From the NCBI GenBank assembly GCA_963814955.1, contig CAWFEX010000004.1, positions 372,001-436,000 on the forward strand: DNA of 64,000 nucleotides, written 5' to 3'. Shown here in pieces: positions 18,407 to 27,678 of this stretch. The notes beneath the pieces were generated by a model. It did no database searches. It saw nothing but the letters and a program-made list of their open reading frames with translations, and was not told the origin of the DNA. Position 1 is the stretch's first letter. Every line of letters begins with the position of its first letter. A program made the translations under genes and the position numbers. This DNA is from DATCJA01 sp963814955 (GTDB lineage: Bacteria > Acidobacteriota > Vicinamibacteria > Vicinamibacterales > UBA2999).

Positions 18407-19975
18407 ATGGATGTCGGCCTGGCGCTCCTTTCCGGAGTGCTTCTCGCCCTCAGCTTTCCGAAATTCGGTCATCCGGCTTTTGCCTGGATTGCGCTGGTGC
18501 CGCTGCTCATTGCCGTGTCGCGCCGGCCTGCCCTGAGCCCCGTCGAAGGGCCTGCCCTGAGCCGCGTCGAAGGGTCGGTTCCGGCGATGCGCGCCTTCAC
18601 GCTTGGCCTCATTACCGGCGTCGTGTACTTCGTCGGTACCACCTACTGGACGGGTACGGTTCTCCAGCAGTTCGGGGGAGTGCCGATTTATCTGGCGCTC
18701 ATCGCGATGCTGCTGCTCGCGCTCTATCTGGCGCTCTTTCCGGCGTTCACCGCACTCATCATGGCTCGGCTGATCGGCGGCATAGGCCTGCGTGCGCTGT
18801 TCCTCGCGCCCGCCGTCTGGGTGGCCACCGAATATCTGCGTGGATACCTCCTCGGCGGCTTCCCCTGGGTGCCTCTCGGGAACAGCCAGGTGACGGTTCT
18901 GCCGGTTGCTCAGCTCGCGAGCATTACTGGCGTTTACGGCCTGTCCGCGCTCGTGGCGTTCGTGAGCGCGTCTCTCGCCTATGCAGTGCTCGCCGCCGGC
19001 CGCGCACGCCTTGCCGGTTTCGGCGCGGCCGCAATCGCCATCGGTGTCGTGGCGGCATGGGGGCTGGTACGAATCTCCGATGGGTCGCTGACGCGCGAAG
19101 GCACGACACTCCGCGTCGGGCTGATTCAGGGAAATATCGCGCAGGAAGACAAGTGGAATCCGCGCGAAGCGCGACGCATCTTCACCACCTATATCGCTAT
19201 GACGCGCGAGGCGGTGCAGCGCGGCGCGGAGTTCGTCATCTGGCCCGAGTCGTCTACGCCGTTCATGTTCGAAGAAGACGACGTAGGGGAGGCAGCCGTC
19301 CGCGACCTGGCGCGCGAACTGCGGGTGCCCATTCTGCTCGGAAGCGACCAGGTCGATCGCAGTGGCAACGTGATCCGGTTGTACAACGCCGCGTTTCTCA
19401 TCACCCCGGAGGGCGAAACGGGCGCGGTGTATCGCAAGATTCATCTGGTTCCGTTCGGCGAGTACATTCCGTTCAAGAACCTCTTGTATTTCGTGTCACC
19501 ACTGGTCGAACGTCTTGCGGACTTCGCTCCGGGCACCTCGATGGTGATGCTCCCTGTTGGTGCGCATCAGGTGAACACCGCTATCTGCTACGAGGTCGTC
19601 TACCCGTCGCTCATCCGCGAGGCGGTCCTCGGCGGCAGCCAGCTTCTGACGACCATTACCAACGACGGGTGGTATGGATCCTCGTCCGCCCCGTACCAGC
19701 ACTTCGAGCTTGCGTCGATGCGTGCCATAGAGCAGGGGCGCTACCTTGCCCGCGCCGCCAACACGGGGATCAGCGGGATCGTGGATCCGTACGGGCGCGT
19801 GCTGCAGCGGTCGGCTATCTTTGAAGAGGTAGGGCTGGTCGGCGAGGCGCGGGTGCTGACGAGCCGGACAGTTTACGCGACGATCGGCGATGTAGTCGCC
19901 TACGCGTCGCTGGTGTTGACGGCCGTGGCAGTGATAAGTGTCAGGCGGGTCCGCGGCTCGGTACAAAGAACATGA
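18407..19975 (+). CDS. lnt: Apolipoprotein N-acyltransferase
   Basis: Lnt adds the third acyl chain to lipoproteins in the inner membrane. The 522-residue product has about six N-terminal membrane segments (1-225) and a nitrilase domain (from LRVGLIQGNIAQEDKWNP, residue 235). The catalytic triad is visible as Glu281 (WPESSTPF), Lys344 (VYRKIHLVPFGEY) and Cys394 (AICYEVVYP). A C-terminal membrane segment lies at about 495-513. Residues 41-57 (PALSPVEGPALSRVEGS) come from a tandem REP-like insertion in the first loop. There is no clear ribosome site; a -10-like GACAAT lies six bases before the ATG. Confidence 0.95.
   Translation: MDVGLALLSGVLLALSFPKFGHPAFAWIALVPLLIAVSRRPALSPVEGPALSRVEGSVPAMRAFTLGLITGVVYFVGTTYWTGTVLQQFGGVPIYLALIAMLLLALYLALFPAFTALIMARLIGGIGLRALFLAPAVWVATEYLRGYLLGGFPWVPLGNSQVTVLPVAQLASITGVYGLSALVAFVSASLAYAVLAAGRARLAGFGAAAIAIGVVAAWGLVRISDGSLTREGTTLRVGLIQGNIAQEDKWNPREARRIFTTYIAMTREAVQRGAEFVIWPESSTPFMFEEDDVGEAAVRDLARELRVPILLGSDQVDRSGNVIRLYNAAFLITPEGETGAVYRKIHLVPFGEYIPFKNLLYFVSPLVERLADFAPGTSMVMLPVGAHQVNTAICYEVVYPSLIREAVLGGSQLLTTITNDGWYGSSSAPYQHFELASMRAIEQGRYLARAANTGISGIVDPYGRVLQRSAIFEEVGLVGEARVLTSRTVYATIGDVVAYASLVLTAVAVISVRRVRGSVQRT
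18531..18574. repeat. Tandem REP-like palindrome inside lnt
   Basis: Two units, CCCTGAGCCCCGTCGAAGGG (18531-18550) and CCCTGAGCCGCGTCGAAGGG (18555-18574), sit in frame in the lnt coding sequence. The CCCTTCGAC...GCTCAGGG palindrome at 40301-40328 belongs to the same family. Confidence 0.85.
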
Positions 19976-20042
19976 TCTGGCGGGTCCGCCGCTCGATTAC
20001 GAAGCAGGCTCGCGGGGGAACCCGCCCTACAAGGAGGAGCAC

Positions 20043-21183
20043 TTGGCGGTCGAACTGGATGATTTGGTGCGGCGATACGAGGGGCTGAGCAGCCGGGCCG
20101 CGGAACTGCGGAGGCATCTTTGAGGGTGCCCGCCTGGACGAGCAGCTGGCCGACCTTGAACGACGCGCGGGCGAACCGGGGTTCTGGAACAATCAGGCCG
20201 AGGCGCAGAAGGTCATGCAGCGCCGGCGGCGTCTCGAGGACGAACAGACGCTGAAGCAGTCGCTGCAGCGGCGCGCCGACGACCTCGGGGTTCTCATCGA
20301 GTGGGCGACCGCTGGCGAAGACGTCGGCGCCGATCTGGTCCGGGGCCTCGACGAGTTACAGGTGGAGGTCGATGCTGCCGAGACGAACAAGATGCTCGGC
20401 GGCGAACACGATCGCGCCAACGCCATCGTCTCGATTCATCCCGGGGCGGGCGGGACCGAATCGCAGGACTGGGCGGAGATGCTGCTGCGCATGTACCTGA
20501 AGTGGGCCGAGCGCCGGGGCTTCAGACGCGAGATGATCGACTACCAGCCCGGTGACGAAGCGGGTCTCAAGAGCGTCACGCTCCTGCTGACCGGTGACTA
20601 CGCCTTCGGTCTGATGGCGGCGGAGGCCGGTGTCCACAGGCTCGTGCGCATCTCGCCGTTCGATCAGGCGGCGCGCCGGCACACGTCGTTTGCGTCGGTG
20701 TTCGTCTGGCCCGAGCTGCCGGAGGACGTGGACATCGAGATCGACGAAAAAGATCTTCGGATAGATACATATCGATCGAGTGGCGCGGGCGGCCAGCACG
20801 TCAACGTCACCGACTCCGCGGTTCGCATCACACATTTGCCTACCGGCATCGTCGTGTCGTGCCAGAACGAGCGGTCGCAGCACAAGAATCGTTCGTCGGC
20901 GATGAAGGTGCTGAAGGCGCGCCTCTTCGACCTGAAGCTGAAGGAGCAGCAGGCGAAGCTCGAGCAGATTGCGGGTGCGAAGAAGGAGATTGGCTTCGGG
21001 AGTCAGATCCGCAGCTATGTGCTGCAGCCCTACCAGATGATCAAGGATCACCGCACCAAGGTCGAAGTCGGCGATGTCAACCGCGTGCTCGACGGCGATC
21101 TCGACGTGTTCATCAAGACCTATTTGATGCAGAAAGCGAGCGGGACTCTCGGAACCGGCGGCGCGGCAGCGGACGAGGAGTAA
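20043..21183 (+). CDS. prfB: Peptide chain release factor 2, made by programmed +1 frameshift
   Basis: RF2 releases peptides at UGA and UAA. Translation starts at a TTG (20043) behind a perfect AAGGAGG (20031-20037). It runs 26 codons to CTT TGA (20118-20123), then must shift +1 to GAG (20122) and continue to 21183, giving about 379 residues. Downstream are GGTESQDWAEM (the GGQ-domain lead), the GGQ tripeptide in GAGGQHVNVTDSAVRI, and HKNRSSAMKVLKARL. A frame starting at the internal ATG (20215) would lack the N-terminal domain. The gene follows lnt. Confidence 0.93.
20110..20124 (+). promoter_or_regulatory. prfB programmed frameshift site
   Basis: The order is GGAGG (20110-20114), three bases, CTT, TGA. 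This matches the canonical RF2 autoregulatory site: an internal Shine-Dalgarno three bases before CUU-UGA. The base after the stop is G and not the C of the classic CUUUGAC. Confidence 0.92.
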
Positions 21184-21208
21184 TGGGGTCGGACTCCCGA
21201 CCCCCGGG

Positions 21209-21637
21209 TCACTGAATCACGAGCCGGTCAACGACTGAAACGACGCCCTCCGTTTCGCGGGCAAGTCGAACGGCGCGCTCCCGGAGCTCGGGAGAATCAA
21301 CCGATCCGTTGAGCGTCACCACGCCGTTCGCGGTGTCCACGTCGATCTCGAGGGCATCAATCGAGTCGTCCAGGGCCATTTTCGACTTGATCTTTGCGGT
21401 GAGCGCCGCGTCGGACGCCAGGCGCTCTACCTGATTCGCGCCCTCGGCGACTTTCTCCGCAACCTGTGCGCCGGCCGCACGTGCGCGGTCTACGTCAACC
21501 GGCTGTCCGGTCGTGCCAATTACGGAGTTCGGCTCGGCGGTTCGATCGCGATCCCCGAACCGGTAGCCGAAGAAGAATGCTGCCACGGCAGCCACGACGA
21601 CGACCAGCAAAACGATCCGCAGCAGACCTCCGATCAT
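21209..21637 (-). CDS. BON-domain protein with an N-terminal membrane anchor
   Basis: The start at 21637 follows GGAGGAGG and gives 142 residues, while the longer frame runs into a neighbour. A transmembrane segment (about 5-25) is followed by a linker and a BON domain (about 73-140; DAALTAKIKSKMALDD, then VVTLNGSVDSPELRERAV). BON domains usually bind phospholipid or carbohydrate at the envelope. It is divergent from the transglycosylase gene with about 90 bases between. Confidence 0.8.
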   Translation of the reverse strand: MIGGLLRIVLLVVVVAAVAAFFFGYRFGDRDRTAEPNSVIGTTGQPVDVDRARAAGAQVAEKVAEGANQVERLASDAALTAKIKSKMALDDSIDALEIDVDTANGVVTLNGSVDSPELRERAVRLARETEGVVSVVDRLVIQ

Positions 21638-21730
21638 TGATGCCTCCTCCCGAAAAGGGTGCATCTGCCGTGCCGTATAATTGATGACATCTTGTTGCGG
21701 GATCGTCGTTTGCGTAACGGGCTGGACCGT

Positions 21731-24006
21731 ATGTCCGGAGCAGTGCGTACGCCTGTCGGGCATGCGTTTCGCCAGGGGTCGCGCGAGCTCGACCGTGCCC
21801 GCCTCCCGGTTCTCCTCATTGCCCTCGTCGTGCTGCTTTTGTGTATTGGGGCGCGCGCCCAGAACCCCGGCAACGGGGCCACCCGCCCTCCAGCTGGCAT
21901 CACGCCGACCAATCATCCGCCGCTGCCGGCGCGTCCTTCTCTCTACTGGCTGGTTCCTGAGCCTTCCATCGCCGCGACAACGGTAGGGCAGCCAGCAGGC
22001 GAGACGGCCGGTGCGCGTCTCGCGCGTGGTGCCGCGCTGATCGACAGCGGCGATTTCGCCGCCGGTCTGGCGCTCGTTCAGAGCGCAGACCTCACCGAGG
22101 AGTCCTCTGCAGTCTTACGGCCGCTACTACGCCGGTGTGGCGCTTCAAGGGCTCCGCCGGTTCGACGAGGCCGACGCCGGTACTCGACTCCATCGACGAC
22201 CACGTGAATGGATATCTGGAAGAAGCTGTACCGCTCCGGCGGGCAGAAATCGCGCTGGCGCGCGGGGACGCGGAAGAGGCTGCCGATCTTCTGGACGATC
22301 TGAGCGACGAAAAGGGGCTCTCGGCGGCCGAGGAAGTTCTATTGCGGCTTGCCGCGGCGCTCGAGGCCGCTGGCGACCGCGAGGCGGCCGTCAAAGCGTA
22401 TCAGCGCGTGTACTACGAGTTTCCTCTGAGCGATCAGGCGGCGGACGCCCAGAACGGGATCGAACGGCTTCAGACTCCGGCGCTGATTCCTGGCGACCGG
22501 TTCCGCCAGGAGCTCAATCGCGCAGAGCGTCTGTTTGCAGCGCGCCGGTGGGCCCAGGCGCGCGCCGGCTTCGCGCCGCTCGCCAGTGTCGCCACCAAGG
22601 ACGACGCCGAGCTGGTCGCCCTTCGCATCGCCGAATGTGACTACTACCTGAACCGGCATCGTGCGAGCAGAGACGCGCTGCGTCCGTACTTGCGCGAAGG
22701 CTCGAAGCAGGTAGAAGCCCGGTACTTTTATTTGATGGCCACACGCGGCCTCGGCGACCGCGTCAATTATCTGTCACTTGCTCGAGAGCTGGTTACCGAT
22801 CATCCGGAGAGCAACTGGGCGGAGGAAACCCTCAATAGTCTGGCGACGAGCTATATCACCGACGACGACGAGGCGCGGGCAGACGAGGTGTTTCGCGAGC
22901 TGCTGCGCCGGTTTCCGCGGGGACGTTACTCGGAACGTGCTGGCTGGAAAGCAGGGTGGTGGGCCTACAAGCAGGATCGATTCTCCGATGCGGCAGCGAC
23001 CTTCGAAGCAGCGGCCGCGGCGTTTCCGCGATCCGACTACCGTCCCTCGTGGCTGTATTGGGCCGCCCGTTCCCGCGATCAGCTCAGCGAGCGTGCCGCG
23101 GCCAACGCACTGTACCGAGTTGTTGTCGCCGACTACCAGAACTGGTACTACGGCCGGCTCGCCTCGACGCTGCTGGTCGAGAGACGCGAGCCGCCGGTTC
23201 GTCCCGTCGTCGGGAGTGAATCACCGACGAGTCCCGCGGGTTCCCCCGTTGCCAACGACGCCCTGATCCGTGCGCTGGTCAGCGTGGAGATGTATGACGC
23301 GGCTGTCAGCGAAGTGGAATACGCGCGCCGCGCGTGGGGCGACTCGGTGCCGCTGCAGGCGACGCTCGCGTTCGTTCGTCATCGGCGCGGCCTCGAACCG
23401 GGGGCTACGGAACGCTTTGCCGACGTGCGTGGCGCGATTACGATCATGCGCCGCGCCTATCCGCAGTTCATGGCGGCCGGAGGCGAACAGCTGCCGCCCG
23501 ACATCCTCCGGGTGATCTTCCCGCTGGATTACTGGCCGCTCATCAAGAAGTATTCGGACGCACATCGGCTCGACCCGTACCTCATGACCGCTCTGATCGC
23601 GCAGGAATCCACCTTCACTGCCGACGTGCGCTCGTCAGCGAACGCGGTCGGTCTGATGCAGCTGATTCCGTCCACGGGCCGAAGCTATGCGCGGAAAGTC
23701 GGCATCCCGTATTCAGCGCGCATCCTGACTCAGCCGGAAACCAATATCCGGCTCGGGATGCGCTATTTCAGGGATCTGATGGATCGATTCGGCAGCGAGC
23801 ACTACGCGCTCGCGAGCTACAACGCCGGCGAGCACCGCATCGCGCGCTGGATTACCGAGCGGCCCGGATTCGAGCAGGACGAATTCGTCGACGACATCCC
23901 GTTTGCCGAGACTCAGAATTACGTGAAGCGCATTCTCGGAACGGCAGACGACTACCGGCGGCTTTATGGAGGAGGAGTGCCCAGCACCACCCCACCGCGC
24001 CGCTGA
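21731..24006 (+). CDS. slt: Soluble lytic murein transglycosylase (Slt70-type), two single-base insertions
   Basis: The enzyme cleaves peptidoglycan in the periplasm. A signal/anchor segment follows the ATG at 21731. An alpha-superhelical TPR-like part follows, and the C-terminal SLT domain has ALIAQESTF (catalytic Glu) and NAVGLMQLIPSTGR, YALASYNAGEHR. The frame is broken twice: an extra T near 22113 (GTCTTACGG) before YGRYYAGVALQGLRRFDEAD, and an extra G near 22188 (GCCGGTACTC) before VLDSIDDHVNGYL. Deleting both restores one product of about 757 residues. The rest is intact, so sequence error is as likely as decay. The methyltransferase gene follows 3 bases after the stop. Confidence 0.8.
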
Positions 24007-24009
24007 CCG

Positions 24010-24750
24010 ATGGGGAATCTCCTCGAACTCACAGCTCTCGCCGAACCCACTCATTTCTGGTTTCACGGTCTCCGAAGCTACGTCGTGCCGGTCATCGACG
24101 AAATTGCCGGCGGCCGGCGCGATCTGCGCATCATCGACTGCGGCTGCGGCACGGGATACAACCTTCGGGTTCTGCTGCGTCCGTACGGCCAGACATTCGG
24201 TTTCGATCTGCACGAGGATTCGATGTGGCGGGCGCGCGCGACAGGGCGGCCGATTGTTCGTGCGGATATGGAACATATTCCGTTTGCGTCGAGCACCTTC
24301 GACCTGGCGACGTCATTTGATGTGGTGCAGAGCGTCCCTGACGACCGCAAGGCGCTGCGTGAGATGGCGCGGGTGCTGCGGCCCGGGGGCCACGTGATTC
24401 TCAACGTGACCGCGCTCGACCTTCTGCGCGGCGATCACAGCGATGTATGGGGAGAGCTTCGCCGGTACAACACCGTTCGCGCGTCGAGTCTGCTGGCCGA
24501 TGCAGGCCTTCAGGCAGTACGCATTTCCTATCTGTTTGCGTCGCTGCTGCCGTTGATGCTGGCGGTTCGAAAGGTGCAGGCGATGTGTCGTCCCTTTCGG
24601 GAGCCGAAAGGCGATTCCGACCTCGCGGTTCCATCGAGCCCTATCAACGCGACCCTGACGTGGATGGTCAGGAGGGAAGCCGCGCTGGCACGCCGAGTGC
24701 CCATGCCGTTTGGCAGCTCGATGCTGATGGTAGGACGAAAGCCAGCCTGA
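24010..24750 (+). CDS. Class I SAM-dependent methyltransferase
   Basis: The 246-residue product has motif I DCGCGTGYNL (about residue 40), a post-motif acidic FDLHED, and DLATSFDVVQSVPD then LRPGGHVILNVTA in the expected order for a Methyltransf_11-type fold. It starts 3 bases after the transglycosylase stop, so the two are probably co-transcribed. The substrate is unknown. Confidence 0.85.
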   Translation: MGNLLELTALAEPTHFWFHGLRSYVVPVIDEIAGGRRDLRIIDCGCGTGYNLRVLLRPYGQTFGFDLHEDSMWRARATGRPIVRADMEHIPFASSTFDLATSFDVVQSVPDDRKALREMARVLRPGGHVILNVTALDLLRGDHSDVWGELRRYNTVRASSLLADAGLQAVRISYLFASLLPLMLAVRKVQAMCRPFREPKGDSDLAVPSSPINATLTWMVRREAALARRVPMPFGSSMLMVGRKPA

Positions 24751-24781
24751 CGGGGACCGCCTCTCACTCAAAATTTCTTTT

Positions 24782-24823
24782 GGCCAGGCGGGCCGTCAAG
24801 GGCCGCCCTACGGTTATGAAACC
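24782..24823. repeat. REP-like hairpin ending CCTACGGTTATGAAACC
   Basis: A GGCGGGCCGTC..GGGCCGCCC hairpin is followed by the same 3' end found at 10481-10497. It lies between convergent genes and could act as a bidirectional terminator. Confidence 0.75.
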
Positions 24824-24827
24824 GTTT

Positions 24828-25598
24828 CTAGAAACGAACGAATCCGCCGAAGTACATGCCCTTCATCTTGAGGTCGCCGAGGTCCTCATCGACCACGTAA
24901 TCGGCAATCACGGACCGGTAGCCGATCTGCACTCCCGCATTCCGGCTGCCAATCGTCCCGTTGATGTCGAAGTCGAAGAACTTCACGTCGAACTCGTCGT
25001 TGCTGATCTTCAGTCCCGAGAATTCACCCGTGATGGCGACCTGCGGCGAAAGGTAACCGCGCCCGATCACCCCGATGGTCGGAATGGGAGCCGTCACATC
25101 GGCTGTGGCCGCCGACCGCAGCGCCGGACTGTCGACCGACGCCACGATCTTGTTGAGCTTCAGGTCCGTGAACACACCGAAGAACCCCCGCGGGCGCGAC
25201 ACGATGTCCCATTCATAGCCGAGCTTCCACAGGGTCCACTCGATGTCGGCAGTGGCGGGCGCGCCGATGGTGAACTGCCGTCCCTGGAAGGTGAAGGTTC
25301 TCTGGATCGTCGCTTCTTCGTCGTAGTTGAACTTCACATAGGCGAAGCGGAACTTGTGGCTCCGTCCGATGGTGGCGCGATACTCAGGGAACCATTTATC
25401 TTCGATGCCGAACTCCTGCACGAAATCCACTTCGTCGATGCTGAACCCTGACAGCGTGTCCGTCGAGAGCACGAGCTCTGGCGAAGGTTTCCAGAGCATC
25501 ACGCCTACCTCCCCGACATGGCCCTGGGCGTGAGCGCCTGTGCTGAACAGGGAAAGGAAACTGAGGCAGAGTGCAGTTGTGAGAAATCGGCTCGGCAT
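24828..25598 (-). CDS. Outer-membrane beta-barrel protein of unknown function
   Basis: The start at 25598 gives a signal peptide (residues 1-24, THAQ-type ending) and 256 residues. Alternating hydrophobic and aromatic strands (HKFRFAYVKFNYD, WTLWKLGYEWDIV, VQIGYRSVIADYVVDEDL) and a terminal Phe (FGGFVRF) point to an eight- to twelve-stranded barrel. The longer upstream frame is low complexity. The role is unknown. Confidence 0.75.
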   Translation of the reverse strand: MPSRFLTTALCLSFLSLFSTGAHAQGHVGEVGVMLWKPSPELVLSTDTLSGFSIDEVDFVQEFGIEDKWFPEYRATIGRSHKFRFAYVKFNYDEEATIQRTFTFQGRQFTIGAPATADIEWTLWKLGYEWDIVSRPRGFFGVFTDLKLNKIVASVDSPALRSAATADVTAPIPTIGVIGRGYLSPQVAITGEFSGLKISNDEFDVKFFDFDINGTIGSRNAGVQIGYRSVIADYVVDEDLGDLKMKGMYFGGFVRF

Positions 25599-25926
25599 AT
25601 GGGCGTTATCGGTCCCGCGATTTCGGGCCAATAGGCAACACCGGGCCGTCAGCCTTTCCAGAACAGGCGCTTGACGAAATTCCACAATCCGCCAAAGCCA
25701 ATCCCTCTGACCCCGTACTCGCGGCGGGTGCGGGAGGGTCGGAGACGGAGCGACACTTCCCGGCGTGCGGAGCCGGACGCCGCGGGCGATATGCTTCGGC
25801 GCCGAAACGACACGCGGTAGTACAAGCGGACCAGATCGGAGCGCTGAGTCCCTAAGGTACAAGCGCACGAGCAGACTTCCAGCGCGTGGAGCCGTGCCGC
25901 TGGAACAGCAACCATATACTGAGAGG
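25599..25926. other. Gene-free divergent promoter region
   Basis: These 328 bases separate the minus-strand beta-barrel gene from the plus-strand ABC exporter and hold no convincing frame. A TATACT hexamer (25915-25920) lies exactly six bases before the exporter ATG, which would make that transcript leaderless if it is a true -10 element. No good -35 is visible. Confidence 0.45.
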
Positions 25927-27678
25927 ATGACCCCTCGCGGCAGACTGCTGGGTTACGTGTGGCGGTATCACCGCGAGTTCGCATTCGGGCTGTTGTGCGG
26001 TGCCGCGACAGCCGCGGTTGGAATGGCCAGTCCGTGGTTGCTGAAGCTCGCAGTGGACGATCTCACAAGTGGTGTTGACTCGACCAAGGTGCGCTTCTAT
26101 GCGGTGTCGATTTTCGGCCTGGCTGCCGTAGCGGGCGTGTTCCGGTTCTTCATGCGCCGCGTCATCGTCGGCGCTTCCCGCAGCGTCGAGTACGACCTGC
26201 GGAACGAGTTCTTTGCGCATCTCCAGCGCCTCGATCTCGCGTACTTCCAGCATCACCGGACGGGCGATCTGATGTCGCGCGCCACCAACGATCTGAGCGC
26301 CGTTCGCATGATGATCGGTCCCGCGATCATGTACACGGCGACCACAGCGCTCACCTGTATTGTTGCCGTCGTCATGATGCTGTCGCTCAACGCGCGGCTG
26401 ACGCTGATAGCGCTGCTCCCGCTGCCTCTGATATCGATCTCCGTCAAGTATTTCGGGGCCATCATTCACTCGCGGTCGGAGCGAATTCAGGCACAGCTAT
26501 CCGAGATCAGCGCCATCGCGCAGGAAACGCTCTCCGGCGTACGAGTCGTTCGCGCGTACGGGCAGGAATCGGCTGAAATGGCGCGGTTCAGGGAAGCGAA
26601 CGACGAATTTCTGCGCCGGAATGCCGGGCTTGTTCACGTGCAATCGATATTCTACCCGATGGTCGGGTTGCTCATGGGCATTGGCGCACTGGTGGTGCTG
26701 TGGCTGGGCAGCCGCGACGTCGTCAGCGGCCGGATGACGGTGGGCGAGCTGGTCGCGTTCAATGCGTACCTGTTGATGTTGTCGTGGCCGATGATTGCGT
26801 TCGGGTGGGTCACCAATCTGCTCCAACGCGGGATGGCACCCTGGTCGCGGATGCTCGAGATTCTCGACACGCCGCCGCGGATTACGGATGCGAACGCGAC
26901 GGGGCGGATCGCTTCGGTTGGCGATATCAATGGCGACATCGAATTACGCAACCTCACGTTCACATACGGCGACCGGGAGGTGCTCCACGACGTGTCAGCC
27001 GTGTTCCGCGCAGGGACCGTGACGGCGATCGTGGGCCGGACCGGATCCGGCAAGTCGACGCTTCTGAACCTGCTGCCCCGGCTTCACGAGCCACCGCCTG
27101 GAACCGTGTTCGTGGATGGAGTCGACGTGCGCGAGATTCCGCTGGACGTGCTCCGGGCTGCAATCGGGTTCGTACCTCAGGAACCGTTTCTCTTCGGTAC
27201 TACGGTCGCCGAGAACATCGCATTTGGCGTGAGTGAGAGCTCGGGCACTTCCGACCGCGTCGCCCATGTTGCTGCGATCGCGCGTCTCGACAAGGACGTT
27301 GCGGCGTTTCCGCGAGGCTACGAGACGACAATCGGGGAGAGGGGCATCACCCTGTCAGGAGGCCAGAAACAACGCACGGCGATCGCACGAGCGCTGCTGA
27401 TCGACCCGAGAATCCTGGTTCTCGACGACGCGCTCTCGGCGGTCGACACCTACACGGAGGAAGAAATTCTCGGACGACTGCGAAGCGTGATGCGGCAGCG
27501 CACCGCCATCATCGTGTCGCACAGGATCTCGACCGTTCGGAACGCCGATCAGATTCTCGTGCTCGACGGCGGCGTCATTGTCGAGCGAGGCACACACGAC
27601 CAGCTGATCGCCAACGATGCGTTTTACGCGGATCTGTACCGGCAGCAGCTCGTCGAGGAAGAGCTGGCGGCGTCGTGA
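25927..27678 (+). CDS. ABC exporter half-transporter, subunit 1 (degenerate Walker B)
   Basis: The start at 25927 gives 583 residues: a six-helix membrane domain (about 1-320) and a nucleotide-binding domain with GRTGSGKST, LSGGQKQRT and ILVLDDALSAVD. The residue after the Walker B Asp is Asp and not the catalytic Glu, as in the TM287-type half of heterodimeric exporters. The next gene starts on this stop codon (TGATG), so the two form a heterodimer. Likely an exporter of hydrophobic compounds or lipids. Confidence 0.88.
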   Translation: MTPRGRLLGYVWRYHREFAFGLLCGAATAAVGMASPWLLKLAVDDLTSGVDSTKVRFYAVSIFGLAAVAGVFRFFMRRVIVGASRSVEYDLRNEFFAHLQRLDLAYFQHHRTGDLMSRATNDLSAVRMMIGPAIMYTATTALTCIVAVVMMLSLNARLTLIALLPLPLISISVKYFGAIIHSRSERIQAQLSEISAIAQETLSGVRVVRAYGQESAEMARFREANDEFLRRNAGLVHVQSIFYPMVGLLMGIGALVVLWLGSRDVVSGRMTVGELVAFNAYLLMLSWPMIAFGWVTNLLQRGMAPWSRMLEILDTPPRITDANATGRIASVGDINGDIELRNLTFTYGDREVLHDVSAVFRAGTVTAIVGRTGSGKSTLLNLLPRLHEPPPGTVFVDGVDVREIPLDVLRAAIGFVPQEPFLFGTTVAENIAFGVSESSGTSDRVAHVAAIARLDKDVAAFPRGYETTIGERGITLSGGQKQRTAIARALLIDPRILVLDDALSAVDTYTEEEILGRLRSVMRQRTAIIVSHRISTVRNADQILVLDGGVIVERGTHDQLIANDAFYADLYRQQLVEEELAAS

